Origin: Verrucomicrobiia bacterium
Lineage (GTDB): Bacteria > Verrucomicrobiota > Verrucomicrobiia > Opitutales > Cerasicoccaceae
Assembly (NCBI GenBank): GCA_030425485.1
Contig: JAUIAM010000016.1
Location: 1-64,000, forward strand
Length of the DNA: 64,000 bases
Direction of reading: 5' to 3'
Below, piece after piece: positions 34,835 to 43,129 of the stretch; position 1 is the first letter of the stretch; each line of letters opens with the position of its first letter. Position numbers and translations under genes: made by a program. The notes beneath the pieces were generated by a model that had not been told where the DNA came from, did not search any database, and was given only the letters and a program-made list of their open reading frames with translations.

Positions 34835-36388
34835 ATGCAAAAGCCTTATTACTACAGTCCCTCATCTAAGCAGCTGAATAAGATACTTACCCGCGATTTA
34901 TGTGTCTTTGGTGGCACCTCAGGAGGGATAGCTGCAGCGACGGCAGCGTGTCGTATGGGACTGAGTGTGGTCGTTATCGAGCCGGGGAAACATATTGGCG
35001 GTCTCTCATCCGGAGGCTTGGGATTTACCGATGTTGGGAATAAACAGGCGATCGGAGGCATCGCACGCGAGTTCTATAAGCGTGTGGGGAAGCACTACGG
35101 CGTGGACGAGCATTGGCGTTTTGAGCCGCATGTGGCCGGACAGGTTTTTGCAGACTGGATTCGGGAGGAGAATATTGAGCTTTACACTGAAAGCTTTCTC
35201 CACCGAGTCGAACGAAAGGATAACCGGATTGTACGTTTGTGGACGCAAAATGGCCTCGAGGTTGTAGCTCGCATGTTTATTGATTGTTCCTACGAAGGTG
35301 ACCTGATGGCGGCGACGGGTGTGAGTTGCACCTATGGGCGAGAGGATAATAGCACCTATGGTGAAACTCTCAATGGCGCACAGGTACGGAACAAGAACCA
35401 ATTTGATTTTCCGATTGATCCTTATGTCGAAGAAAAGAATCCATCCAGTGGTCTATTGCCAGGAATCGACCCATGTGTGCCTGTCATTGGACAGGGCGAC
35501 AAGCGCATCCAAGCGTACAATTTTCGGCTCTGTCTGACGAACTCGAGCGACAACCAGTTGCCGATCCGTGAGCCGGAAGGGTATCGGCGGGAAGACTACG
35601 AACTTTTGGCCCGTTATTGCCGAGCGGGATATATCCCTGAGTTCGGAAAATTTGATGCATTGGAAAACAGCAAAGTTGATATGAACAACCGGGGAGCGTT
35701 TTCTACCGACTATATTGGTTGTAACTATCGCTTTCCGTTTGCAACGTATGCCGAGCGCGAAGTGATCTTCCAGCAGCATGTGCTTCACACTCAGGGGTTG
35801 TTATGGTTCTGGAAGCAGGACCAAGCGGTGGATAGCTCATTTCAGAACCCTTTTCAGTCTTGGGGCTGGGCAGCAGACGAGTTTCTGGATACGGGCGGGT
35901 TTCCCCCGGCACTCTACATCCGCGAAGCCCGGCGACTGGTGGGGGATGTCGTCATGACCGAGCACCACTGCACGGGCTCGGACACGGCGGAAGATCCGAT
36001 CGCTTTGGCAGCGTATACGATGGATTCGCACAACTGCCGTCGCTTTGTAGATGAAAGCGGATGTGTGCGTAATGAGGGAGACGTGCAAGTCCCATGTGGA
36101 CCTCCATACCCAATCTCCTACCGTGCAGTAATTCCTGCAAGGGGAGAGTGCACAAACCTGCTTGTGCCATTCTGCCTGTCGGCCTCGCATATTGCCTTCG
36201 GATCAATCAGGATGGAACCGGTTTTCATGGTGCTGGCAGAGTCATGCGTACATGCTGCCTACTTGGCATTAAGAGGGAATCGTGCGGTTCAGGATGTCCC
36301 TTATGAAGAACTAAATTTAAGTTTGCTTCGTGCCGGACAGAAACTGACCGATGTGCCTAAAGCAAAGGACACTCAGAGCGGTGAATAG
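34835..36388 (+). CDS. FAD-dependent oxidoreductase (FAD_oxidored/PF12831-like)
   Basis: About 517 residues from the ATG at 34835 (MQKPYYYS). Upstream in-frame starts overlap the AraC gene and are less likely. The dinucleotide-binding loop is VFGGTSGGIAAATAACRMG, then GGLSSGGLGFTDVG, typical of the FAD-dependent oxidoreductases abundant in Planctomycetes and Verrucomicrobia glycan loci. FIDCSYEGDLMA is also characteristic. The substrate is unknown; some relatives are loosely labelled xanthan lyase, which the sequence does not support. No signal peptide is seen. Confidence 0.82.
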   Translation: MQKPYYYSPSSKQLNKILTRDLCVFGGTSGGIAAATAACRMGLSVVVIEPGKHIGGLSSGGLGFTDVGNKQAIGGIAREFYKRVGKHYGVDEHWRFEPHVAGQVFADWIREENIELYTESFLHRVERKDNRIVRLWTQNGLEVVARMFIDCSYEGDLMAATGVSCTYGREDNSTYGETLNGAQVRNKNQFDFPIDPYVEEKNPSSGLLPGIDPCVPVIGQGDKRIQAYNFRLCLTNSSDNQLPIREPEGYRREDYELLARYCRAGYIPEFGKFDALENSKVDMNNRGAFSTDYIGCNYRFPFATYAEREVIFQQHVLHTQGLLWFWKQDQAVDSSFQNPFQSWGWAADEFLDTGGFPPALYIREARRLVGDVVMTEHHCTGSDTAEDPIALAAYTMDSHNCRRFVDESGCVRNEGDVQVPCGPPYPISYRAVIPARGECTNLLVPFCLSASHIAFGSIRMEPVFMVLAESCVHAAYLALRGNRAVQDVPYEELNLSLLRAGQKLTDVPKAKDTQSGE

Positions 36389-36419
36389 CTCTGCGAGGTA
36401 TCATTAGATGATATTGCCG

Positions 36420-37844
36420 ATGAGTGTTTCCGAAAATATTCCGACCTCCGACCGTATCCCTTTTGGGCAGAAGATAGCCTTCAGCCTGGGCGGAAAGATG
36501 GACTATGTGGCTACCGGGCTTACTGTAAATGTGCTCTGGATGCCCTACTTCAACATCGGCCTGGGAATTAACCCTGCGATGCTAGGACTTGTGCTGATGC
36601 TGTTGCGAGGTTGGGACGCTATCAGTGACCCTTTAATGGGGAATATTTCTGATAATGCGCGGACGCGCTGGGGGCGCCGCAGACCATTCATGTTCGTCGG
36701 GGCTATTCTTACAGCAATAGTCTATCCATTGCTTTGGCGTCCGCCGGAGAATTGCGGGCAGACGGCGACTTTCTTTTACCTGCTGGGTGTCGGGTGGATT
36801 TTTTTTACCTGCTTCACATCTTGGTCGATGCCTTATTATGGATTGCAACTGGAACTTACCCCCAATTATGACGAGCGAACACGTCTAACAGCATGGATGG
36901 CATTTTTCTCAAAAATTGTAACATTAGGTGGAGGATGGGTTATGGCTATTGTGACTGGCCCATGGTTTACTAATAACACAACAGGTGAAGCAGACATTGT
37001 AGCCGGCATGAAGGCATGTAGTTGGTACATCGCGATCATTATAGTGGTGTTTGGACTGATGCCTGCGCTTTTTGTGAAAGAGCGGATTTACGAGACTGAA
37101 GCCAAGAATCAGAGCCGGGATCCTTTTTTTCAGAGCATTCGGGAAACATTTCGCTGCAGACCATTGTGGTGTTTGATTGGAGCTTCGTTTTTCCTGGTCC
37201 TAGGAACAGCAGCTATTTCTAGTCTTGGGCAATATGTTAATATTTACTTGGTCAATGGAGGGCGGCTAGGCGAGGCATCCGTTGTGGAGGGCTGGAAGTA
37301 CACTGCCATGGTAGTATGTGGCATTGCGATGATCCCTGTTTGGACGTGGTTGAGCAGATTAATTGACAAAAAGCACTTGGTGTGCGGGTTGATTCTTGGG
37401 GCCATAGTTGGTCAGTTGCTTTACGCTGTATGTTTGCGACCGGATATGCCGTATTTGCAGTTGATTCCCGCGGTGTTGCAATCGGGCGCACTGAGTGCTT
37501 TTTGGATATTCTTACCTTCAATGAAAGCGGACGTGGCTGACCACGATGAATTGGATACAACCCGGCGGCGTGAGGGCGCTTTAAATGCTTTCTATTCGTG
37601 GTTTATCAAGGCCGCGCTTACATGCGCAATGGGGCTGGGTGGACTTGCGTTGCAATTCGCGGGTTTAAATGTCGATGAGCAAATACAATCTACCGATGTC
37701 CTTATGCGCATGAAGTGGACTTTTCTAATTCTGCCTGTCCTGATCTGGAGTTTCTCGCTAATCTTCGTATACGTTTATCCGCTGACACGTACACGCATGA
37801 CAGAGATTCGACAACTGCTAGAGGAGCGAAGGGGGGAAGTATAG
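36420..37844 (+). CDS. GPH-family sugar:cation symporter (MFS superfamily)
   Basis: About 474 residues and twelve predicted membrane helices. The conserved GPH loop between helices 2 and 3 is visible (RGWDAISDPLMGNISDNAR then RWGRRRPFMF), with the cation-site Asp. Members such as MelB import di- and oligosaccharides with Na+ or H+. The ATG at 36420 (MSVSENIP) is preferred; 36408 is possible. It is 31 bp after the FAD enzyme and 34 bp before the GH130 gene, so it likely imports the substrate of the phosphorylase. Confidence 0.9.
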   Translation: MSVSENIPTSDRIPFGQKIAFSLGGKMDYVATGLTVNVLWMPYFNIGLGINPAMLGLVLMLLRGWDAISDPLMGNISDNARTRWGRRRPFMFVGAILTAIVYPLLWRPPENCGQTATFFYLLGVGWIFFTCFTSWSMPYYGLQLELTPNYDERTRLTAWMAFFSKIVTLGGGWVMAIVTGPWFTNNTTGEADIVAGMKACSWYIAIIIVVFGLMPALFVKERIYETEAKNQSRDPFFQSIRETFRCRPLWCLIGASFFLVLGTAAISSLGQYVNIYLVNGGRLGEASVVEGWKYTAMVVCGIAMIPVWTWLSRLIDKKHLVCGLILGAIVGQLLYAVCLRPDMPYLQLIPAVLQSGALSAFWIFLPSMKADVADHDELDTTRRREGALNAFYSWFIKAALTCAMGLGGLALQFAGLNVDEQIQSTDVLMRMKWTFLILPVLIWSFSLIFVYVYPLTRTRMTEIRQLLEERRGEV

Positions 37845-37878
37845 GTTTATCCCTACACCATATTAAAATAAACACAGT

Positions 37879-39078
37879 ATGAACTTCGACGAACGACTAC
37901 GCCAACTGCTCTCACGTCATGAAACGCTGATAGTGAAGCCCAACGAAGTAAATGACAGCTTTTACAACGGCGTCTATAAACGCTATAGAAATTGTGTTCT
38001 GACTCGAGACCATACGCCTGTTCACTGGCGCTACGATATTAATCCAGAGACAAACCCTCGCCTGATAGAGCGGCTGGGAGTAAATGCCGCCATGAATGCT
38101 GGGGCGATCTATCTGGACGGAAAATTCTATTTGATGGCAAGGATGGAAGGAAACGACCGCAAGAGCTTCTTCGCCATTGTCGAGAGTCAAACCGGAGTTG
38201 ATCGTTTCCACTTTTGGGATAAACCGCTATTGGTTCCCGAACTGCCCAGTGATGGCACTAACCTGTACGATATGCGTCTGGTCAAACATGAGGACGGCTG
38301 GATCTATGGTATCTTTTGCGTCGAGTCTCGACCGAGAGGAGTCGTCGAATCCGATCAGTCTGTGGCAGAGGCACAGTGTGGTATAATTCGTTCCAAGGAT
38401 CTTATTAACTGGGAACGTTTGCCCAATTTTGAAAGCCCATCACCACAGCAGCGTAATGTTGTCTTGCATCCCGAGTTCGTAGATGGTAAGTATGCTTGGT
38501 ATACACGTCCTCAGGATGGTTTTATTGACACTGGATCAGGTGGTGGAATTGGACTTGCGCTTTCCGACTCGGCAAATCCAGCTGTATGTGGCCAGGAAAA
38601 AATTATCAATAAACGGATCTACCACACCATCAAGGAAGTTAAAAACGGTGCGGGGGCTGCGCCGATCAAAACGTCACGTGGCTGGTTGCATATCGCTCAC
38701 GGCGTACGTAATTGCGCCTCCGGACTTCGCTACGTTCTTTACGTATTCGTCACAGATCTAAACGATATTTCGCGAGTCATTGCCGAACCTGGAGGTTATT
38801 TCATCGCACCACTTGGAGATGAGCGTATCGGTGACGTTTCCAATGTGGTTTTCTCTAATGGTATCGCGGTGCGTGACGAAGAGGTTTTTATCTACTATGC
38901 CTCTTGTGATACACGGCTTCATGTGGCTACCAGCGATATCCCGACTTTGCTTGATTATGCTTTCAATAATCCAGAGGACGCAGTACGCTCTGGTCCGTGT
39001 ACACGCCAACGAATCGACTTGATTGAGCGGAACCTCTCCTATGCTAGCCAATATGGCTTCAATATTAGGCAAGCTTGA
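37879..39078 (+). CDS. GH130 mannosylglucose phosphorylase
   Basis: A 399-residue five-bladed propeller enzyme. It closely follows the known 4-O-beta-D-mannosyl-D-glucose phosphorylases: [76 protein letters not shown] and [14 protein letters not shown]. These hold the phosphate-binding Arg/Lys/His set and the catalytic Asp in YDMR. It splits Man-beta-1,4-Glc with phosphate into mannose-1-phosphate and glucose. No signal peptide, so cytoplasmic. Related mannobiose or mannosyl-N-acetylglucosamine activity is a less likely alternative. Confidence 0.88.
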   Translation: MNFDERLRQLLSRHETLIVKPNEVNDSFYNGVYKRYRNCVLTRDHTPVHWRYDINPETNPRLIERLGVNAAMNAGAIYLDGKFYLMARMEGNDRKSFFAIVESQTGVDRFHFWDKPLLVPELPSDGTNLYDMRLVKHEDGWIYGIFCVESRPRGVVESDQSVAEAQCGIIRSKDLINWERLPNFESPSPQQRNVVLHPEFVDGKYAWYTRPQDGFIDTGSGGGIGLALSDSANPAVCGQEKIINKRIYHTIKEVKNGAGAAPIKTSRGWLHIAHGVRNCASGLRYVLYVFVTDLNDISRVIAEPGGYFIAPLGDERIGDVSNVVFSNGIAVRDEEVFIYYASCDTRLHVATSDIPTLLDYAFNNPEDAVRSGPCTRQRIDLIERNLSYASQYGFNIRQA

Positions 39079-39326
39079 ATACAAACAAACTGACAATGCG
39101 AACATGGATCGGCTAGATCTACTATGTCCAATGAAGGGCATTTGCGGAATTATTGATGTTGAATTGTACGTGTATGAAGTGGTTTCGTGTGGCGACGGTC
39201 GCTTGCTAGGCGTTATGTTTTAGTCACCCTATGCACGCTTTTCGATATTTATGGTAACTCTTGCCAGCTGAAATGCAGAATATGGTATTAAGGTTCCATA
39301 GGTATCACAATTAATTAATTTAATAT

Positions 39327-39719
39327 ATGAGTATGGGTATTATAATAAACATCGAAGACGAACTAAAACGCCTCGAAGATGAGAAGAAGAAACTGCAAAA
39401 GCAGAAGCAGCAGCTGTTGGAGCAAAAGAGAAATCGAAAGGCGGCGCAGGCCAAGCTCGCTGCCCTCGTTAAGCAGAGCGAGTTTGACACTCCCAAGGCA
39501 CTGGTGGAGGCGTTGATTGAGAAGTATAACATCCGTCTTCAGCGTGAGACAACAGCCCTGTCCCAGCGGCGCAAGCACACCAAGGTCACGCCGGATCTTC
39601 GTGATCACATCAAGGGGCTGTTGCATGAAAAGTCGATGAACCGGGTCTCGAAAGAGCTGCGGATCAGTTACGCGGTCATCGCCAAGGTGGCCAACGGGGC
39701 CTACGACAAGCTCAAGTAA
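39327..39719 (+). CDS. Small coiled-coil protein with C-terminal helix-turn-helix
   Basis: A 130-residue protein. Residues about 10-50 are a charged coiled coil rich in Lys, Glu and Gln (KRLEDEKKKLQKQKQQLLEQ). The C-terminal 45 residues (GLLHEKSMNRVSKELRISYA then VIAKVANGAYDKLK) look like a helix-turn-helix. The layout recalls nucleoid-associated or DNA-bridging proteins, but no family is recognised. It sits between the glycan locus and the mobile island and is G+C-richer than the genes before it. Confidence 0.6.
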   Translation: MSMGIIINIEDELKRLEDEKKKLQKQKQQLLEQKRNRKAAQAKLAALVKQSEFDTPKALVEALIEKYNIRLQRETTALSQRRKHTKVTPDLRDHIKGLLHEKSMNRVSKELRISYAVIAKVANGAYDKLK

Positions 39720-39799
39720 GTTTTTCTTGTTTGTGTCTCATTGTGTCCGGCAGACCACTGATCGGTAATTCCCGATCATAGTCGTATGCCCCCCAAGAA

Positions 39800-39831
39800 A
39801 GCCCTTCCGTTATTCACGGAGGGACTTTTTT
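39800..39831 (+). terminator. Intrinsic terminator
   Basis: AGCCCTTCCGT at 39800-39810 pairs with ACGGAGGGACT at 39816-39826 around TATTC, followed by six T. It would end the transcript of the coiled-coil gene and insulate the island to the right. Confidence 0.8.
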
Positions 39832-39924
39832 GCATACCGACTTGGGGATGTTCAGAGAGCATGGGTATTTCGCCTGTATGTAACCGTGGCTACTCGCCGT
39901 TCTAGGCCGGTATCTTGATGAGGC

Positions 39925-40005
39925 ATGGTTGACACCGCCCCGCTACGCCCCGGGCAACTTCTGCCCAAGGGCTCCGGGTATAACCGGGCATTCAACCGCC
40001 AGTAA
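39925..40005 (+). CDS. Possible 26-residue leader ORF before the Sak4-like gene
   Basis: ATG at 39925 to TAA at 40003-40005, ending 2 bp before the next start. Codon use is G+C-rich at third positions, like the island genes. It encodes a basic, Pro/Gly-rich peptide beginning MVDTAPLRPGQ. It may be a real small phage-type gene or a translational leader. Evidence is only position and codon use. Confidence 0.3.
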   Translation: MVDTAPLRPGQLLPKGSGYNRAFNRQ

Positions 40006-40007
40006 CC

Positions 40008-41000
40008 ATGCAAGATAACTCTGCAACGGGCCTGCCGCTTATCACCGGCAAGGTCTCCAAACCCCAGCGGGTCGTCATCTACGGCCCCGAAGGCATCGGC
40101 AAGAGCACCCTCGCCGCCGCCTTTCCTGAACCGGTCTTCCTCGATACTGAGGGCGGCACTATCCACCTGAACATCACGCGCTTTGCCCAGCCGCAGAACT
40201 GGGAGGAGATTTTGGGCTTCGTCGCTCAGCTTGGCCAGAGCGAGCATAGCTTTCAGACACTGGTCATCGACACGGTGGACTGGCTGGAGCGTCTGCTGAT
40301 CGAGCACATCTGCCGCAAATCCCATAAGGATGGCATCGAGGACTTCGGGTATGGCAAGGGCTACACCTATCTATCGGAGGAGTTTTCGCGCTTTTTGCAG
40401 TCGCTAGAAGTACTCCGCACCCGGGGCATGCACTTGGTGATGGTCGCACACTCCACCATCCGCAAGTTTGAGCAGCCCGATGCTGCCGGGGCCTATGACC
40501 GCTACGAGTTGAAACTCTCGAAGCAGTGCGCTCCGTTGCTCAAGGAGTGGTGCGACCTGCTTCTGTTCGTGAACTACTTCACGAAGGTCACTGAGACCGA
40601 TGGACGGAAAAAGGCGGTCGGCGGCAAGGAACGCCGCATCTACACCGCCCATTGCGCGGCCTTTGATGCCAAGAACCGTCACGGCCTCGATGATGTGCTC
40701 CCGATGGAGTTTGCGGCCATTGCCCATGTCTTCCCGGCGACGGGAACGCTGCCTGCACCCAGTGCGACCTCGTCCACCTCTCCCTCTAGCGGCAAGCCTG
40801 CCACTCAGCAGCAGATAAAAAACATCCAGGGACTCTGGCAGCAACTCGGCTGCGGGCAGGAGCAAATGGCCAAGCTGTTCCAGTGGCTCGACGCCGAGGC
40901 ATTGGACGGGGCAGAAAGCTGGGACGATCTCACCATGGAACAGGCCGCCAGGGCCATCAGCTTCCTTTCGAAGAAAGTTTCCGAAGGAGGTGCGGCATGA
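40008..41000 (+). CDS. Phage-type AAA ATPase, Sak4-like RecA-core recombinase
   Basis: A 330-residue protein. Walker A GPEGIGKST is at 26-34 and a Walker B-like strand is LVIDTVDWLE. LVMVAHSTIRKF and the C-terminal helical segment match the phage nucleotide-binding proteins related to Sak4, which anneal or exchange DNA strands with a partner SSB. An SSB-like gene lies two genes downstream, the usual pairing. It opens a tightly packed operon (overlapping ATGA junctions) to about 45.3 kb. Confidence 0.8.
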   Translation: MQDNSATGLPLITGKVSKPQRVVIYGPEGIGKSTLAAAFPEPVFLDTEGGTIHLNITRFAQPQNWEEILGFVAQLGQSEHSFQTLVIDTVDWLERLLIEHICRKSHKDGIEDFGYGKGYTYLSEEFSRFLQSLEVLRTRGMHLVMVAHSTIRKFEQPDAAGAYDRYELKLSKQCAPLLKEWCDLLLFVNYFTKVTETDGRKKAVGGKERRIYTAHCAAFDAKNRHGLDDVLPMEFAAIAHVFPATGTLPAPSATSSTSPSSGKPATQQQIKNIQGLWQQLGCGQEQMAKLFQWLDAEALDGAESWDDLTMEQAARAISFLSKKVSEGGAA

Positions 41001-41200
41001 TGGAGGAAGACTTTTACGCCTATGAGCAGCGGGCCGAGCGCCTCCGCGACTACGACCCCGGCCTCAGTAAGGGCAGTGCGCTGATGCAGGCCCGTCTCGA
41101 GGCCCATGGTTCCGGTTCATGCCGGGAAACGGTGAAGGCGGTTGAACCTTCGGCCACCCGGCTGCCCGCCCCCAACTCCAACCCCTCTTCGCAGTCATGA
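40997..41200 (+). CDS. Small phage-type hypothetical protein
   Basis: A 67-residue protein. The ATG at 40997 overlaps the previous stop (ATGA), and its own TGA overlaps the next ATG at 41197. The N-terminus MMEEDFYAYEQRAERLRDYD is helical and charged; the C-terminus is Ser/Pro-rich. The double overlap strongly supports translation. No family is recognised. Confidence 0.65.
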   Translation: MMEEDFYAYEQRAERLRDYDPGLSKGSALMQARLEAHGSGSCRETVKAVEPSATRLPAPNSNPSSQS

Positions 41201-41634
41201 AGTATACCTCTCAAAATGCCGACAACCTGCCCCGCTTCGTGCCCAACGGCGACTACCTCGTCACGGTGATCGAGGCGTCGGAGACCATATCCAAGGCTGG
41301 TGACGAAATGATCAAGCTGAAGCTCGAGGTCGAGGGCCACGGCGTCCATCTCTACGATTACCTCGTCGCGACCGAAGCGAGCTTCTGGAAGATCGATACC
41401 TTCCGCAAGGCCATTGGTGACCGGGTGGTAGAGGGCGAGGAAGTCGAGCTCACCGCTGTCGCTCTCGAAGGACGTCAGGGCCATGCCCGGCTCCGCATCG
41501 AGGAGTACCAGGGCAAGAAGAGCAACAAGGTGGAACTGTGGATCACGGACAACGTGCCGACTGCCACCCCCAAGACAACCCCGCCCACCACGGTACAGGC
41601 ACAACCGAAGGAGGACGAAGATGTCCCGTTTTGA
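41197..41634 (+). CDS. SSB-like phage protein (DUF669-like) with acidic tip
   Basis: A 145-residue protein. It is beta-rich over about 10-115 (VPNGDYLVTVIEASE, GRQGHARLRIEEYQGK), consistent with an OB-fold DUF669-type protein. A Thr/Pro-rich linker then ends in DEDVPF. The host Ssb ends in DDDVPF, so this protein can probably dock on the same host partners. Position after the Sak4-like gene supports a single-strand-binding role. It overlaps both neighbours. Confidence 0.78.
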   Translation: MKYTSQNADNLPRFVPNGDYLVTVIEASETISKAGDEMIKLKLEVEGHGVHLYDYLVATEASFWKIDTFRKAIGDRVVEGEEVELTAVALEGRQGHARLRIEEYQGKKSNKVELWITDNVPTATPKTTPPTTVQAQPKEDEDVPF

Positions 41635-43129
41635 CCTTCGCCCTTACCAACAGGAGTTTTTGTCGGCGGTGCGCCGCGACTTTCGGGAGCATGACCACAT
41701 CCTCGGCGTCGCGGCCACCGGCGCGGGCAAGACGATCCTTGCTTCGGAACTTATGCGCGGCTGGAGCGGCAACTGCCTGTTCCTGGCTGACGCTCAGGAG
41801 CTGGTCCGCCAGAACGCCGACAAGTATTTCGGGTACGCCGGGGAATTCGCCGGGATTGAAATGGCCGACTCGAAGGCATTGCTCGGGGACCGTGTAGTTG
41901 TCGCCACCACCCAGAGCATCTGCCGTCGCCTGGACAAGTGGCCACGGGATTACTTCGGCCTCGTGATCGTTGATGAAGCCCATCGCAACACGCTTGGTAC
42001 GATGGCGGCGCAGGTGCTCCTGCACTTCGAATCGGCCAAGGTGCTCGGGGTAACTGCCACGCCGTTTCGCTCCGATCGCCGCCAGCTCGGCAGCTTCTAT
42101 GAGAAAATTTCCGTTGAGATCGGCTTGGCCCGGCTGATCAAGGAAGGCTGGCTCTCACGTATCGTCATCAAGAGCGTACCCCTGCCGGTCGATCTGTCGC
42201 AGGTGCGCACCACGGCGGGCGATTACAACGAAGGGGATCTGGCCGATGTGATCATGCCGCATTTGCGGCAGGCGGCGCGGCTCATCGCCGAGCATGCTGC
42301 CGGACGCCGCACCGTGGCCTTCCTCCCGCTAATCGCTACCAGCCAAGCGTTCGTGAAGGCTTGCCGGGAGGAAGGCATCCGCGCCGTCCACGTGGACGGC
42401 AACGACCGCGAGGGTCTGCGGGCTTACGAGCGGGGCGAGTATGACCTCGTGTCCAACGCTTCGCTCCTGACGACTGGCTGGGATCATCCCCAGACCGATT
42501 GCGTCTTCATCCTGCGCCCCACGAAAAGCCTGTCCCTGTTTCAGCAGATGGTGGGGCGGGGTACACGCATTGCCGAGGGAAAGGAAAATCTGCTTTTGCT
42601 CGATCCCCTGTTTCTGTCCGACGATCACTCGTTGATCCGCCCGGCCCGCCTCATTGCCCGTTCAGAAGAGGAGACGGCCGAATTGAGTGAACGGCTCTCG
42701 GGCGGCGGCGAAGTCGACTTGCTGGAGGCCGAGGAAGAGGTGGAGGACATGCGCCAGTCCCGGCTGGAGGAACGCCTCGTGAAAGCGGCCCGCCGGAAGG
42801 CCCGCACCATCGACGCGATTGAGTTTTGCTTGAGCCTAAAGGCGGTGGAATTGGCCGACTACGAGCCGGAGTTGCCCTGGGAAGGCAAGCCCCCCAGCGA
42901 CCGGCAATTGATCACGCTGGCCAAGGCCGGGTTCGATACCGATTGCGTGAGCTGCCGTGGACATGCCTCGAAGATCCTCGACCTGCTATTTATGCGACGC
43001 GAACACGGCCTGGCGACTCCCAAGCAGTTGAGCTGGTTGCGGAAGTTTCACTACCCCGAGCCGGAACTGGCCACTTTTGAGGAAGCGCAGCTTTTCCTCG
43101 ACGAGCATTTTAACCGGAAGGCGATGTAA
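41621..43129 (+). CDS. DEAD/DEAH-box superfamily 2 helicase
   Basis: A 502-residue helicase from the ATG at 41621, overlapping the SSB-like gene by 14 bp. The Q-like and Walker A region is LRPYQQEFLSAVRR ... ATGAGKTILA, motif II is VDEAHRNTLG, and motif VI is QQMVGRGTRIAEG. It resembles the phage and restriction-linked ResIII-type helicases. It probably unwinds DNA during island replication or recombination. Its stop overlaps the next start (ATGA). Confidence 0.9.
   Translation: MSRFDLRPYQQEFLSAVRRDFREHDHILGVAATGAGKTILASELMRGWSGNCLFLADAQELVRQNADKYFGYAGEFAGIEMADSKALLGDRVVVATTQSICRRLDKWPRDYFGLVIVDEAHRNTLGTMAAQVLLHFESAKVLGVTATPFRSDRRQLGSFYEKISVEIGLARLIKEGWLSRIVIKSVPLPVDLSQVRTTAGDYNEGDLADVIMPHLRQAARLIAEHAAGRRTVAFLPLIATSQAFVKACREEGIRAVHVDGNDREGLRAYERGEYDLVSNASLLTTGWDHPQTDCVFILRPTKSLSLFQQMVGRGTRIAEGKENLLLLDPLFLSDDHSLIRPARLIARSEEETAELSERLSGGGEVDLLEAEEEVEDMRQSRLEERLVKAARRKARTIDAIEFCLSLKAVELADYEPELPWEGKPPSDRQLITLAKAGFDTDCVSCRGHASKILDLLFMRREHGLATPKQLSWLRKFHYPEPELATFEEAQLFLDEHFNRKAM

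Noticed and set aside
39787-39906. Small frame starting MPPKKALPLF between the coiled-coil gene and the island
   Set aside because: It runs through an obvious intrinsic terminator and has no ribosome site or conserved feature.
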